This document shows, one piece after another, positions 48,092 through 60,099 of a DNA stretch of 64,000 nucleotides. The translations under genes were made by a program, and so were the position numbers. Origin of the DNA: Termitomyces sp. T153 (taxonomy: Eukaryota > Basidiomycota > Agaricomycetes > Agaricales > Lyophyllaceae); assembly GCA_018296165.2 (NCBI GenBank), contig JACKQL020000008.1, positions 992,001-1,056,000 of the forward strand. Reading direction: 5' to 3'. The notes beneath the pieces were generated by a model that was not told the origin of the DNA, did not search any database, and saw only the letters and a list, made by a program, of their open reading frames with translations. Each line of letters begins with the position of its first letter. Position 1 is the first letter of the stretch.

Positions 48092-50358
48092 ATGCCCTCT
48101 CCTTCTCCCTCTAACCCCCAAACAGTCGACGCAACCGAGTCGACACCTCTCCTTTCCACCAATGGACCCGTACGCGCCGACACAGACACATCCAAGTCCG
48201 ATGACGCGTCCACGCGCACGATGTTCTTTCAAGAACTGCTAACAATCCCGCGCTACGCCCTTCCCATCTGCAGGTACGTTTCCCCCTCCTTCACAATCTA
48301 CAACCCACAACACTTCCCCCCAGCGCGCAGCTCCTAGAATACAGCATCGTCCTCGTCCCTGTCATCTCCCTCGGCCATCTTTCCACCACCTACCTCGCCG
48401 CTGTCAGCCTCGGCTCGATGACCGCGAACGTCACGGGCTACAGTATTCTGCTAGGCCTCACGAGCGGTCTGGACACCGTCCTTCCGTCTGCGTGGACGTC
48501 GAGTGAGCCGAGGTTGGTCGGGCTCTGGGCGCAGAGGATGGGTGGGTTGATTTTTTCATTTTTGAATTAAAAGTGAGAGAGGACTGACGGAGGTTGGAAG
48601 CTGTGATTATGGCATTCGCGCTCGTTGTACGTGTCTAGCTTTCTTGTTGGGATTTATTGAAGTTATTTCGATGTCTTTGACAGCCGATATTTTTCGTGTG
48701 GTTCAATGCGGAACCGATACTGCTGGCTTTGAAACAAGATCCAGAAGTCGCTCGGTTAGCTGCGCTCTACCTACGTTGGTACTCCTTTTCCCTCCCAGGT
48801 TCGTACTTCCTTTTCAACAGGTCAAGTATTAGTTGCATCTAACAACGCGCCATATATATAGCCTTCGCATTTAACTGCATCAGCCGGTACGGACAAACCC
48901 TTTCTGATCATGAAAGACACTTTACCAATCCCATATAGACGCTACTTCCAATCCCAAGGCCACTTCTACATCCAAACTCGCATTATCTGCATCGCAGCCC
49001 CACTCAACATCCTCGCGAACTACCTCCTTGGTTCGTCCTTCTTCATATCAATTTCCTTTCCACTCACCCAACTCCACAGTCTGGGGCCCCGCATCCATCC
49101 GCCTCGGGTTCATCGGTGCCCCAATCGCATCTGCACTAACCACCAGCCTCATCTCGCTCACCTCCCTCATCCACGGGGCATACCTCATCCCCCAAACGGC
49201 ATGGTACCCTCTCACCATGCATATGTTTACGAATCTCGGAGTTCTGGTAAGACTAGGACTTGCTGGCATCGGTGAGATATCCGACATTATCCATGCAATT
49301 GTCCTTCATGTTCTAAATGAGTATCACGGACACACAGGACAACTAGCATCAGAATGGTGGGCGTGGGAGCTCGTCGCGCTCGCTGCGTCATTCTTTGGAC
49401 CTACAGCACTCGCTGCACAGTCGATCTTGATTAGCACGTCGGCGACGGTTTTCCAGCTTGGGTATGCTATCGCTAATGCGACGTCGATTCGGTGTGTTAC
49501 TTCTCTCAGTTCCTCATCACATTTCATCTGTTTCGTTTTATTGGGCTCTGCTGAGTCTTTTTCTTTCGTTTCTGGGGATAATAGAGTCGGGAACCTTCTA
49601 GGTGAGAAGAATGCACGACGTGCGGAGGTTGCGGCGAAATCGTCGCTTGTAGTTGTTCTCCTGTCATCATTCGTGACAAGGTCAGAAAACCCATTTTTCG
49701 AGCAAGCATTAAGACCTTGAGTCCTTAATACATATACAATTGCCACAGCTTGATGTTGGTCGTTTCCCGTCACTCTTGGGCTAGAATGTTCAACAACGAT
49801 GCAGGTTAATTTTATTTGCCCATCAGTTAGCTCGCTTGTCGAAACCCCTTCTGATACAAACTTTTCAGCTGTCGTTGAGCTCGTCTCAGGTGTTCTGCCA
49901 CTGATTGCGCTATATCAAATCGTCGATGGGAACTCCATCGTTGCTGCAGGAATTCTAAGGGCTCGAGGTCAACAGGTACATTGATAAACCAAACCCCATT
50001 TCTCTCAACCTTCTCATAAGACGTGTCCCAGTTCATCGGTGCGATCCTCAACATCACCGCTTACTACGTCATTGGTAAAGAGTTATATCCGCACTACCTA
50101 GCTATAGCCAGCATACTAATGTTTTTTCCTCGTTTTTTTTTTTGTTCCTTCTTGGAAGGTATGCCCGTCGCATATTGGCTGGCTTTCGAGCGCCACCTTG
50201 GTCTCGGTGGGCTGTGGGTAGGATATATAGTGGCTTTGACGTACTGTGCTGTGATCGGGACAGTACTGTGTTTTATGACTGATTGGGAGGAGGAAGTTTT
50301 GAAGGTTGAGAGGAGGCTTGCTGAGGAGAGGCTTCAGCAGGCGAATTATGATGCGTGA
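48092..50358 (+). CDS. MATE family multidrug/toxin efflux transporter
   Basis: The start MPSPSPSNPQTVDATESTPL leads a hydrophilic N-terminus. After the first intron (donor at 48274) come membrane segments in MATE order: SAQLLEYSIVLVPVISLGHL, LAAVSLGSMTANVTGYSILL, GLTSGLDTVLPSAW, a PIFFVWFNAEPILL helix, YFQSQGHFYIQTRI, LANYLL, LGFIGAPIASALTTSLISL, WWAWELVALAASFFGPTALA, AQSILISTSATVFQLGYAIA, VGNLLGEKNARRAEVAAKSS, ARMFNNDA, LIALYQIVDGNSIVAAGILR, GAILNITAYYVI, and MPVAYWLAFERHLGLGGLWV, ending QQANYDA. At least ten introns are implied. MATE proteins export drugs or organic cations in exchange for H+ or Na+. The frame is open across every exon I joined. The gene tail is duplicated 2.3 kb downstream as a broken copy. 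Confidence 0.9.
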
Positions 50359-51235
50359 CTTGATCTCCACAAGACCATTTGACAAGTCGGTCATGAAACA
50401 ATTGCAATTGAAATTAGAGCGGGATGGCCTTGTGTCGTGTCCACGGGCAATATCTAGACTAATCATTGCGGAAAATGTGCCCTAGACGTAAATGATAAAC
50501 GATCGCCTTGCATACAACATCCTTGAACTGGCACCGTAGCACGTCATATATCATAGTATATCATTACTTGACTGGCTCCCATTCATCTCAACAGAACAGC
50601 AACCACTATATGTGCAACAAGAGAGTTTTGATTGATTGTTGTTATCCACAATCTCACCCAGTCCGATTGCAGCCACCCCTGATATTATGACGTACTCTGG
50701 ACGGCACAGGACGCGCGTACGCTTTTCCCGAGGGGTCAGTAGATAACAAACTCCGCAGAAACGATACTCATCGGCGGTGGCCACGCGTCGGGCGGCAACT
50801 ATTATGAATCAATGCGGATAGATACGTGCTACGCCGCTTTGAGCACTTAGTGATGCCGGGCTCATGAGTCATCACCAGGCCGAGATAGGCCTTCTACGGC
50901 TCAAGGCCCGGCTCTGTCCTCTTCGAGCTCTTAAGCCCTGGGCTTGCCTGAGGAAAATTGAGTGCTGAGGATAGCTGAGAATGCGTGCTCGGCTTTTTAT
51001 GTAACGTAACAAAACCAAACTCGTCACCTTGATCAACGCCACCTAACGTTACGCACACTGTGTCAATGGCGCCACCTGACGAAGTTGCGATACATCTGTG
51101 ATTGTCCACAAGGTATCAACGGACGAAAGGAGTTTAATTTGGACACTGTCACATGTAGTCCTGCCCAAAGCTGATAAAATGCTTTGATATTCATTGGTGC
51201 TCTTCAACTACCCAAGTCATCTTCCCAATCTAAAG
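50359..51235. other. intergenic region with an AGGC/GCCT-rich imperfect repeat
   Basis: At about 50875-50960 there is a run of GGCCT, CGGCTCAAGGCCCGGCTC and AAGCCCTGGGCTTGCC words, like blocks at 56925-57055 and 60510-60605. The rest holds the SDR gene's 5' flank. Confidence 0.5.
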
Positions 51236-52388
51236 ATGTTACGAAACCGTGTTTGGTTTGGTAGGTTATCCACAGTACATATTTTCTCTGAATCCGATTT
51301 AAATCTGCAGTCACTGGCACATCGTCTGGGCTCGGAAATGCACTTGTGCACGAACTGCTTGATTCTGGCTATTGCGTTATAGCTACCGCACGACAGATCG
51401 ATAGTCTCCAGGAAGAACTTTCTCGAAAATATGATGCAGAAATTTTGAAACGCGCCGTGGTCACGAAGCTTGACGTCACGAAGCCGGAACAAGTCGAAGC
51501 AGCGTTCGCTGCGGGTCTCGAGAAGTTTGGTCGCGTTGACGTCGTAGTCAATAATGCTGGATATGTCGGTTGATTTAATTCCGTTTGCATGTCTGATCGC
51601 TAACCTTTCTGTCACTGTCACTTGAAGGCGGTCCTAGCAGAAATTGAGGCATTCCCAATGGAAGATGCACGCCTACAGTTCGAAATCATGTTCTGGGGAC
51701 CAGTTCATATCTGCAAGGAGGTAAGATTCCATAACTAAGTTTCAGTAGATAATCCGTCTGATATATTACAATTTCCTCCACTAGGCGGTCAGAATTTTCC
51801 GCAAGGTCAACTCTCCAGGAGGAGGGCAAATCTTCAATATCAGTTCCACTGAAGGATATTCATCTCAGCCTACACTTTCTTACTACAATTCCGCTAAATT
51901 TGGTGGGTCCAGCAAATTTTTCTTTTTATTCTTCACGTTCCATCATGGATTTTTCTCCAGCCTTAGAGGGATTCACCGAATCATTGCGGAAGGAGATGGA
52001 TCCGGAGTGGAACATACAAGCCACCATCGTGGAACCTGGAGGATTCAACACTAATTGGCGCGACGGGAACATGAGGGTTCTCCCCCCTCATCCGGATTAT
52101 ACGGCCGACACTTCCCCGGCAAAGCAGTATCGTACTATGCTCGCAGGTCTTCCATTCATCGGGGATCCAGAGAAGGCAGCCAAAGCATTTCTGGATCTTG
52201 CGGAAGAGAAACAAGACTTACCATTAAGGGTTCAATTCGGAAGCGACGCATTGGCAGTTATTCGTCATACGGCTATGAAGACGATTTCCGATAGTGAGAA
52301 ATGGGAAAGCATTTCTCACTCGACTAGCAACCTGGATGGCATCGATCCGAAGGAGTATACTATGAACCTTCTCGCAGCCCTAGGATAG
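51236..52388 (+). CDS. short-chain dehydrogenase/reductase (classical SDR)
   Basis: Exons 51236-51260, 51311-51564, 51628-51720, 51785-51902 and 51961-52388 join to 305 residues. The Rossmann motif TGTSSGLG is at residues 10-17, after the start MLRNRVWFV. LDV follows near residue 67 and NNAG near residue 88. The catalytic Ser is in NISS (about 144-145), with Tyr158 and Lys162 in YYNSAK. FTESLRKEMDP and VEPGGFNTNW follow. These are the marks of an NAD(P)H-dependent oxidoreductase; the substrate cannot be told. The intron after 51564 uses GTCGGT, a weak donor, but it is the only join that keeps NNAGY followed by AVLAEIEAFP. The gene sits between the MATE gene and a broken copy of its tail. Confidence 0.88.
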
Positions 52389-52689
52389 CTTGAGTTAGTA
52401 CTCTGATTTCGTGGCAACTTTGCAATGTATTACGAGTCCTACGTATAACATCATGAAACAAGCGTAATATTGTTATGGAACTCTGTTCGTAAGTCTGGCT
52501 CTGTTCGGACAGGGATATGAAGGATACATCAAGGTGTTTTGCAGTTGTCCATAAGTTTCCGCCGAGATGCAAGGCCTGCCTATTTTTGAAAATGGCAGGG
52601 ACCTAGTGCTAAATACAAGCAATCAGAAATCATTTTTGCGGAGTATTAAGAATTGACTCCTGACATACAATTGGGCGGTATAACTCGAC

Positions 52690-53215
52690 GTTGCATGCTT
52701 CTCGTCACTCCTGGGCTACTTAGAATGTTCAGCAACGATGTAGGAGGTCAATTAGGAGGTCAATATTCTTCACCTGCTTTAAAAAAACTCCTTGTATAAA
52801 ATTTTGAGCCGTGTTGAACTCATCTCAGGTGTTCTGCCATTGATTGTACTATTTGTTTCAACCTTCTCATAAGATGTTTCTCGGATTATCGGTGCAATCC
52901 TCAACATCACCGCTTACTGCATCATTGGCGAGAGTTATCTCTGCACGACCTAGCTAAAGCCAGTGTACTTCGTTTTTTCTTGGAATGCATGCCCGTCGCG
53001 TACTGGCTGGCTTGAGACCGCCGTCTTGATCTCGGGCTGCAGATAGGATATATAGAGGCTTTGACATACTATGCCGTAATTGGGACAACACTATGACTGA
53101 TCAGAAGTCTTGAAAGTCGAGAGGAGGCTTGCTGAGGAGAGGCTTCAGCAGGCGGATCATGATGTATAATTTGACCCAACAAGACCATATTGAATTCAAT
53201 TGACAAGTTGGGCTA
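52690..53215 (+). pseudogene. broken copy of the MATE transporter 3' end
   Basis: Aligns by eye with 49750-50390: CTCATCTCAGGTGTTCTGCCA, CAATCCTCAACATCACCGCTTACT, ATGCCCGTCGC, GGATATATAG, and GAGAGGAGGCTTGCTGAGGA all recur in the same order. Pieces are missing, including the VDGNSIVAAGILRARG exon. Stops and deletions break every frame (for example CTGGCTTGAGACC where the parent reads LAFER). The 3' flank of the MATE gene (AACAAGACCAT...TTGACAAGTTG) is copied too, so this is a DNA-level duplication, not a retrocopy: intron remnants such as CAACCTTCTCATAAGA are retained. Confidence 0.85.
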
Positions 53216-53379
53216 TCATTCAACTTGACATAGCAGCAACCTAGCCAGTGGTGAGGGTAAAAACCCCATGATGCCGTTGGGACAAGAGGACGAGTGTCCA
53301 ACGAGTGTCAGTGATTCTATATTGGTTCTAGACCTATCGATATACAACGCTACCAGCGGTCAATCCGGGGGTGTCAATC

Positions 53380-54770
53380 TTATAGAATGAATGGAATCAT
53401 AGCGTATCGTCCACACGGGTACTCTTTGCCAAATTCCTTCCTGTAGTTCTTGTGCTTCTTGATAGCCCATAGTGCCATCTGTGTCGTTGACACAGCCAGG
53501 AACACTGCAGCTACAATACCCGGTTACAAATCAGCACACCAGGAGCGAAAACGACGCCTACCAGCAATACTTCCGGTCATCACGGTGATAACGGTCCACG
53601 CCAGGGTCTCGAAAAAGTAGTTGGGGCAGGAGATGAGTGAAAACCCGTACCCGTGAGGAATAGCGCGAACACGGCTGTTAGCAGGTCTTAAGGAGCGGAG
53701 GGTGAGATGAGTATGGAGGTTGGAGAGTTCCGCGAACTGAGATCAGAATGATCAGCCGATGACGAATCAGACAAAGAAGACAAAAGTGTACCGCCCAAAG
53801 TCCTGCCATTACCCATAAGAAGTTTTTGTCACTGCGAATACCTCCTGTGACGTAAGACGAAGTAGCAGAAAACACGGGTCGGTAGATGTCATAGGCGAGG
53901 AAGAGCCCTGAGGAATATTCAGTATCGGCACTGCGCACGGGGAGAGCTGCACGTATAATCACCACTCAGGATGTGATAATGAGCAGAGCTGAACAGGTTT
54001 CATGCGTAAGTAATCGAGGAAGATTGCTGCAGACCCACTTTTTGAATACGTTGCGGAAGGGCATTGTACCGTGAGAGAAGCGGTGTACGCTGGAACATAC
54101 GTGTCAGGGCTGGGAATGCTTCTTCAGGAGACTACTTACAATAATGTTTCCAACTCGCGTTTCAAAAAGTGAAGCATGACAAAAGCATAGACATATCTAC
54201 ACGTTGTTCAGACGTGGCACAGAATGCTAAGAGCAGAATCCCACTTCTGCAGCTCACTATGGTGCACATTCTGGCTGTACCATAATTGAGGGAAGTGGTA
54301 GATGAGTGGGTGAATGACAAGCGGCCCAGCCTGATGATTTGTCATTCGGATACATTCAACAGAAAGACGTCAACGCACATATTCAATAAGAAATACCGTT
54401 CGCCAGCTGATCTGAGGACCCAGATCCTTCACTTGTAGCTCTCCTCCTTTTTCTCCAACGATGTCCACGATCTTCTTCTCGTCATCCAGATTCGCCTTGT
54501 CAGTCTTGAGGTTCAATTTTTGACGCGCAATGTGGAACTTGAGGAATGGATATCATTAGCACCATACATATTGAATAAGAACGTAAGGAATGCAATGCAG
54601 AAAACGCGTCGTAACAGAAGATAAGCCGGACAGCTCACGTTCGGGAATCTGGCTATAATCTGAGCCTTGACATCCGCTATAGTAGTGGTTGCGGTATATT
54701 CAACAGCAATGGGGAACCCACGCGCAACTGGTGATGATTTAGAAGCAGAAGATATTGTTAAGCTAGGCAT
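53380..54770 (-). CDS. TSC13: very-long-chain enoyl-CoA reductase
   Basis: Start MPSLTISSASKSSPVARGFP at 54770; stop at 53380. The N-terminal ubiquitin-like part (VEYTATTTIADVKAQIIARF, then FHIARQKLNLKT) is typical of TSC13/TECR. Next come KDLGPQISWRTVFLIEYAGP, LVIHPLIYHF, YVYAFVMLHFLKRELETL, VHRFSHGTMPFRNVFKN, and FLAYDIYRPVFSATS. The steroid-5-alpha-reductase-like end follows: IPHGYGFSLISCPNYFFETL, AWTVITVMTGSIA, HKNYRKEFGKEYPCGRYAMI, PFIL. About seven introns separate these. The enzyme does the last reduction (trans-2-enoyl-CoA to acyl-CoA) of the fatty acid elongation cycle in the ER membrane, supplying sphingolipid chains. The join near 53940-54050 is the least certain; I see no clear break. 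Confidence 0.88.
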
Positions 54771-56089
54771 AGGTCACGTCGAATCGTCGAAGGGATGGAA
54801 GAACTGGGAGAAGACGTGACTTTATTTGGTCGTGTGATTCTCTGGATGGGTCTTGCCACCTGTTGATGTTTTCAGGTCCCTTATGTTCACCTAGCTCGTG
54901 CTGTGGCGAGACTCTGGCTCTGGCGACTTGCAAGGAAAATGGAATTGAAAAAAAGAAAATAATATCCGAAATCGGAAACAAGAGTTGAATTCCTTCGCGA
55001 CGACTCGACTCGCCAATGAGGCTCATAAGCCAGTAATTTCAGTAACTAAGTATTGGGTAATAGTAAGTTGCGTAAACGACTATCATATCCAATGTAAGTG
55101 TCTTTACACGTACACCGCGAGGTTTCATACCTTACAAGAGATAGCTTGATCGTCAGATCGCTTTACCCGTAGCGCTCGCAAACCGATAATCTCGATGCCT
55201 CCGATTTTCGACGCGGGAAAATCAAGTGTTTGGACGGAGGCATAGGTGAATCGTCGGTCGCTAACTCAGCACCGGCTTTTCTAACTGGCTCAAGGGGGAC
55301 CTTTGTAAATTTCGTATCTGCTGGAATAAGGCGTGGTTGCGATGAAGGAACAAATATTTTTGGAGTAGTTTCGTTGCGTCTGACGATGGGTTCAAGAGCT
55401 AAAAGCTTCACCGTCTTCCGCCAGCTCCATGTCCAAGGTTTTCGTTGACGGGTTTGGTACGGTGAAGTGACGAACGGTTGTCATAGTGTACTTCCTAACA
55501 CTTGATGTGATGTGTTTTCCTTTTGTATCCGAGAAAGCAACATAAACGCTTATCGCCATTCCCCCATTGGGACAAAATGATAGACGCCAGTGAGCTCTTC
55601 ATATAAAGGTAAAGGCGTCGATACAAATTAAGGCAATCCTTGTGTTATTGTGTACTACCCTTGTACAATAAGGTAACCTCGTGTCTTCTTAAGACATCAT
55701 ATTGTGGATATTGTTGGCTTGGGCTGTGTGGCGACTTAGGTGGCGCTTGTTTCAGATGACAATAAGGTAAATACAAGCACTTCCGTTAAGCATCGTGTCG
55801 TCTACGCGATGAGAAAAGTGGAGTCCTCCTGTTTGACCGCCTATGTTGGATTGCTAACGGTTCATTTAGTCGTAAAGTACAAGGCCTTCCGTCCCTTAGA
55901 GTCTATGGAGATATGTATTATTACAAGCATTGAGACCTTTTGTTCTGCCTTTTCATAAGAAATCATAATCACCGATTATTAGAACGTGGATTCATGGCTG
56001 TACACGGTTCAGTTGTATTTAAGCCGTTAGGTCTCCAGGAATTCAGACAGGAAACAACTCGGCGCGAGAGCTGATTACCCTTCTCATCC
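54771..56089. other. intergenic region without supported gene
   Basis: Open frames at 55163-55411 (-) and 55230-55448 (+) overlap each other and show no family features. Otherwise AT-rich text with no named repeat. Confidence 0.4.
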
Positions 56090-56661
56090 ATGAACTTCTT
56101 GAAGAATATCCTCAAGTCTTCCCAATACCCTATTGTCATTGCTCAATATGAGCGTGATGACTATTCATTTAACAATCCAGAACAACTTCACTGGGCCATC
56201 GCTGTCCTTGAAAATACCGAGCATCAAAAAGGCCCGTGTTGGCAAGCCGTAGATCTCCACTTCCGGGATGGTAGAGTCGAGTGGAGAATTGCAAACAAGG
56301 CTGTGAAGCTTGGAAACACCACTAAATGCCTTGGTGGGGTTTGTATTGGTCATGTGGAGGCAGATCAACTCGACGGCATACGAGAAGTATGTTTACCTAA
56401 GTTCACAGCGCTTTATTCTTTTGACGAATCATTCCTTAGATTGTTTTGTCTCATATCCCGATGATCAGATTTTATGGCTGGAACTGTCGGGACTGGGTCA
56501 TGGAAGTCATTCTCCTGCTCAAGGACAATGGATACGTCAAGCGCCACATACCTGATACGCAGGATGGCTTTTTTTCCTTGATGAGAGTTGCGGGCCAGAA
56601 GACACTAGAGCGCCGTAACAAGGGCAAACATGGGGTCAAGATTGTTTCTATCAACGAATAG
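56090..56661 (+). CDS. small basidiomycete protein of unknown function
   Basis: Two exons, 56090-56386 and 56440-56661, joined across a 53-base intron (GTATGT...CCTTAG), give 172 residues. The start MNFLKNILKSSQYPIVIAQY is followed by QLHWAIAVLENTEHQKGPCW, VDLHFRDGRVEWRIANKA, LGGVCIGHVEADQLDGIRE, and after the join IPMIRFYGWNCRDWVMEVIL, LLKDNGYVKRHIP. The pattern (a His in an HWA strand, later a WNCRDWV motif) recalls a family of short mushroom proteins with a conserved Cys/Asp pair, possibly a cysteine-peptidase-like fold, but I cannot name it. Both exons are open and their frames agree. Confidence 0.65.
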
Positions 56662-56924
56662 ATGTAGTCGGTCCCGTGAACTCTAATTTTGTTTGTCTTG
56701 AACAGTACATGGTTTGATTGTATATGACCGAGTCAAGTCAAGTTATTCATTTAATACAAAATGGCCAGTAGATTCATATCATATTCTGATCAGTCCAATT
56801 GAAGTTTTAACGGAAATTCGTTAACACTTCCGCCATTGTATCGAGATCCAGACTGACATGGTGGACGTCGGGGTTGATTCAGCATATAAAATGCCCTCCC
56901 AATGCTATTGATAGTGATGTGCTA

Positions 56925-57060
56925 GGCCCGGCTCAGCTTAAAAGACTGAGCCTAGGCTTGGCTTTTTTAGGCTTAGCTTGGTCAAAATGAAGCCTGAGTC
57001 GCAAATCTAAGCCTAGCCCAGAACTGTTACGGCTCAGGCTCAGGCTGCTTATCAATTATT
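56925..57060. repeat. AGGCTTAGC/GCCTAGGC-rich imperfect repeat
   Basis: Alternating words CTAGGCCCGGCTCAG, GAGCCTAGGCTTGGC, TTAGGCTTAGC, AAGCCTGAG, TAAGCCTAGCCC, GGCTCAGGCTCAGGCT. Similar patches are at 50875-50960 and 60510-60605. Many words are self-complementary. Confidence 0.6.
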
Positions 57061-57174
57061 TAAACTAGAAATTCATGTCTACAATGCTCGTAATGTCAAC
57101 CTGTTCAGCTTAGATGTCTATATCTATAGTTCAATAACAAAATTAGTCAGTATCAGAATCTGAAGCGTAGTCCA

Positions 57175-57446
57175 GAATCCTTTGATAATTGCGATCCTCT
57201 CAAGTGGTGGCTTGGTTGGCATGCTCAGTACCCCAATTTATTGTCTTGCACAAGATATCTTGGCAATTTCTCGTTAGTATACACTGTTCATCACTCTCAC
57301 CATGTTCTGACATGATGTTAGGGTCAGCTGTGGCTGTTCAACACATTCTCTCTGAAGGACGTGATATTATTTCCCTCTGCTGTGCCAGTTTGCATCGCAA
57401 TACCATCCGCACACTTATGATTGTGAAACAACTCAAAATGGCTTGA
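57175..57446 (+). mobile_element. remnant of a hAT-family transposase C-terminus
   Basis: DPLKWWLGWHAQYPNLL near 57190-57240 and, after an intron-like gap, GSAVAVQHILSEGRDIISLC, CASLHRNTIRTLMIVKQ match the C-terminal hAT dimerisation region, in the known order and spacing for fungal hAT proteins. Usual residues are changed (for example CC for RR, LSEG for FSGG) and a TGA interrupts it. No upstream part or terminal inverted repeat was found. Confidence 0.65.
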
Positions 57447-57608
57447 TACACTCTAGATAGATTACTGTAGCCTATTCTATATTGATCCGAGTTTACTGTA
57501 CATGGTATAGGACTCGTTACTTTGTGATATGGCACGGTTTACAGATACCGTAACTGCTTTTAGCCATGACGTTATGGCTGTGTGCTGTAAATGGATGGCA
57601 TGTACACT

Positions 57609-58531
57609 GATGACATCCAATTCTGCCTAGCTGCTGTGCAAAGAACACAAACAACTAGTGGTTTTGCAAGTAGTACACGAACAGACTATAAAAATGAGAG
57701 TGCAAGCCAAGCTAGGTCCCATAGAACCTGGTTTAGTAAAGATGTTGAGAGGTAAGGAGGACTCAAGTGAGAAGTGGTTGCTAATGCTAGCCTGAGTTGC
57801 TAGGTAGTGATGGCAGGGGTTGGGGCACTAGGGGTGCCAGCAAATGGTAGACAAGGCAAAAGGGGCACTAGTCCTGTGAAGGTGTTGGCAAAAGGAGTGG
57901 CAAAACTGGTAACTAGCTGTAAGTGCCAGCACTAAACATGAACTTGGCAAGATAGTACTCAAAGGTGGTACTAGCAAAATGAGGATAACAACAAGGATGT
58001 TAGCTCAACAATGTCTGAATGACAGTTACTAAGAGAGTGCTAGAGTGAAGGAAGAAGCTTAGCATCAACAAGACTGAGATCTAAACTCTAGGGCTAAGAG
58101 GGAGTATGATTCTTCAATGGTGTATAGAAAACATGACAGTATTATAGTAAGTAAAAGTATTGAGACCAAAAGGAGATGGTGTCAGTAAGCAATGGGGAAC
58201 TGGTGATTAGCAACCTAGGAAAGTCAGCTGGAATGCTATGTGAAACTCAGTAATCCACAATATAGCTAAAGTCAACACCTGGAACAGAAATGACAGTCAG
58301 TATGATAATCACTACACCATCACATATCGAATGAATAAAACTAAACAAAGTAGAAAGAAAACCATGTTAATAATACCAAAACAAGAAGTGTGATTAGCCA
58401 CCTCACTAGAGGGTTACTAGGGGTTGCTAGGCATCCTAAAGGAAGTTGTCTGATGGGCCAGGGGCCTAGACCACACAGGACAAGTCATGTGTTGTCATGT
58501 CATGTAGAAAACAGAAAATATGCAAGTTGCT
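57609..58531 (+). repeat. TGAT...ATCA LTR-like repeat, copy B (3' end missing)
   Basis: Starts TGATGACATCCAATTCTGCC and follows copy A and copy C through TATAAAAATGAG, CTAGCTGTAAGTGCCAGC, GTATGATTCTTCAATGG, TATAGAAAACATGACAGTAT, and TGTCTGATGGGCCAGGGGCC. It stops after GCAAGTTGC, about 60 bases short of the usual end, where copy C begins. Confidence 0.6.
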
Positions 58532-60042
58532 GATGATGTTGATTGCCACCTAACTGCCATGCAGAGAACACAAACAACTAGTGGCTTCACATGTAGTGTA
58601 TGAATGGACTTTAATAGATGAGGATACTTAGTAGAGGTGATATGAGAAGAGGAGGACTTGAGTATGAAAAGATCATTAAATGCTAGCCAGAGGTGCTAGA
58701 TGATAACAAAGGATTGCAAGTGCTAAGGTTGCTGGCAAAAGGTTGATCTGGTGGAGAAGGTGCTAGAAGCTAGCAAAGGTGTTAGCAAAAGGGGGATAGA
58801 AAACTGGCACTAGCCATAGGCATTAGCACTGAATGTAAACCTGGCAAAATAGTACCCAGAGGTGGTACTAGCAAAACAAAGATAGCAATGAAGATGCTAG
58901 CTCAACAATATCCAGACAACAGTTGCTAAAGGAGTGCTAGAGTGAAAGAAGAAGCTTAATGTCAAAAAGACTGAAATCTGACCTCTGGGGCTAAAAGGGA
59001 GGCTAAAAGGGAGGACAATTCTTTGAAGATGTATAGAAAACATGACCATGTTTAAAGTAAAGATAATACAATCAAAAGGAGATGGTAGCAGTAAGCAATG
59101 GATCAGGAAAGTGTGTGATGGGGTTGCCCAGGGCTAGTTCAGGCAATTAGATTAGTTCCCTGCTTGTTGTCACACTCAAAAATTGCAGCCCTGGCCACTG
59201 GCCACCATTTCTTTGTATACTGCTCATTGTTCACTGATTGATCATAAAACTGCAAGCATAAGCAGTGAGAACTTGTTGTATCACACTGCGCTCACAAGTA
59301 AGTCATTACTTTTTCACTTTGCCCATCATCTCACACTGCACTTGCAGTTCACTTGCTAGTTACTCATTTTGTCATGTGTTTTATCATCCCCACCCACCAT
59401 CCCTATTGCATTGCATTTCATTCTACTATTCTTACATACTCATTGTCTCTTGTAGTTAGCTTGATTCTGGCCCCCCCTCTTTTAGGAGGGAGAACCTGAT
59501 CTTCAAGAGCTGTCCTAGACTCAAGAAATTGACCCATTTCTTTCCTGCAAGCATGTGCCAGACTTCTGTTGAATTCTCAGCTTCTTCTAATTTCTGTTAT
59601 TGGTTTCCATCCACTCACCTCTTTCCCTTCACAAATAATCACCAGCCTTGCTAAATAGGTCAGACAGTCATTAGTGACCTAGGCAAGTCAGGTGGAATGA
59701 CAGGTGAAAAGCAATAAACCAAAGTATAGCTAAATAGCTAAAGGCAACCACATGATACAACAGCTGATATGATGTTCATAATGTTGCCAGTATGCCAAAA
59801 TAATCATGTAAATGAAACAAAATCAATGATACCAAAAGAAGTCAAATGCATGGCAAGGTTGCTACAGTGTTGCTAGTAGCTGCTACAGGTCCTAAAGGGA
59901 AATGTCCTATGGGCCAAGGGTCTAGGCCACACATGACAAAGTCACATGACTGTTGCATTGTATAGAAACCAGAAAATCTGGAAGTTGCCAAAAATATAGA
60001 AAAAGACAGAAATTGGTGCTTAGCAAGAATATGGTCTTATCA
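58532..60042 (+). repeat. TGAT...ATCA LTR-like repeat, copy C, interrupted
   Basis: Directly follows copy B. Same blocks, ending AATATGGTCTTATCA at 60041. About 530 bases (59116-59645) have no counterpart in copies A and B. The last 55 or so bases are imperfectly repeated at 60043-60100 (TTGGTGCTTAGCAAGAATATGG twice). Confidence 0.6.
59116..59645. mobile_element. foreign insertion in repeat copy C, possible solo LTR
   Basis: The sequence absent from copies A and B begins near TGTGTGATGGGGTTGCCCAG and is GC-richer, with runs such as GGCCCCCCCTCTTTTAGGAG. A solo LTR of another element is the simplest guess. I could not find a clean target duplication. Confidence 0.35.
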
Positions 60043-60099
60043 TTGCAAAAAAACATAGGAAAAATTGGAGATTGGTGCTTAGCAAGAATATGGTTCTAT

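Noticed and set aside
55163..55411. 82-residue minus-strand frame
   Set aside because: Overlaps an equally plausible plus-strand frame and shows no family or splice support.
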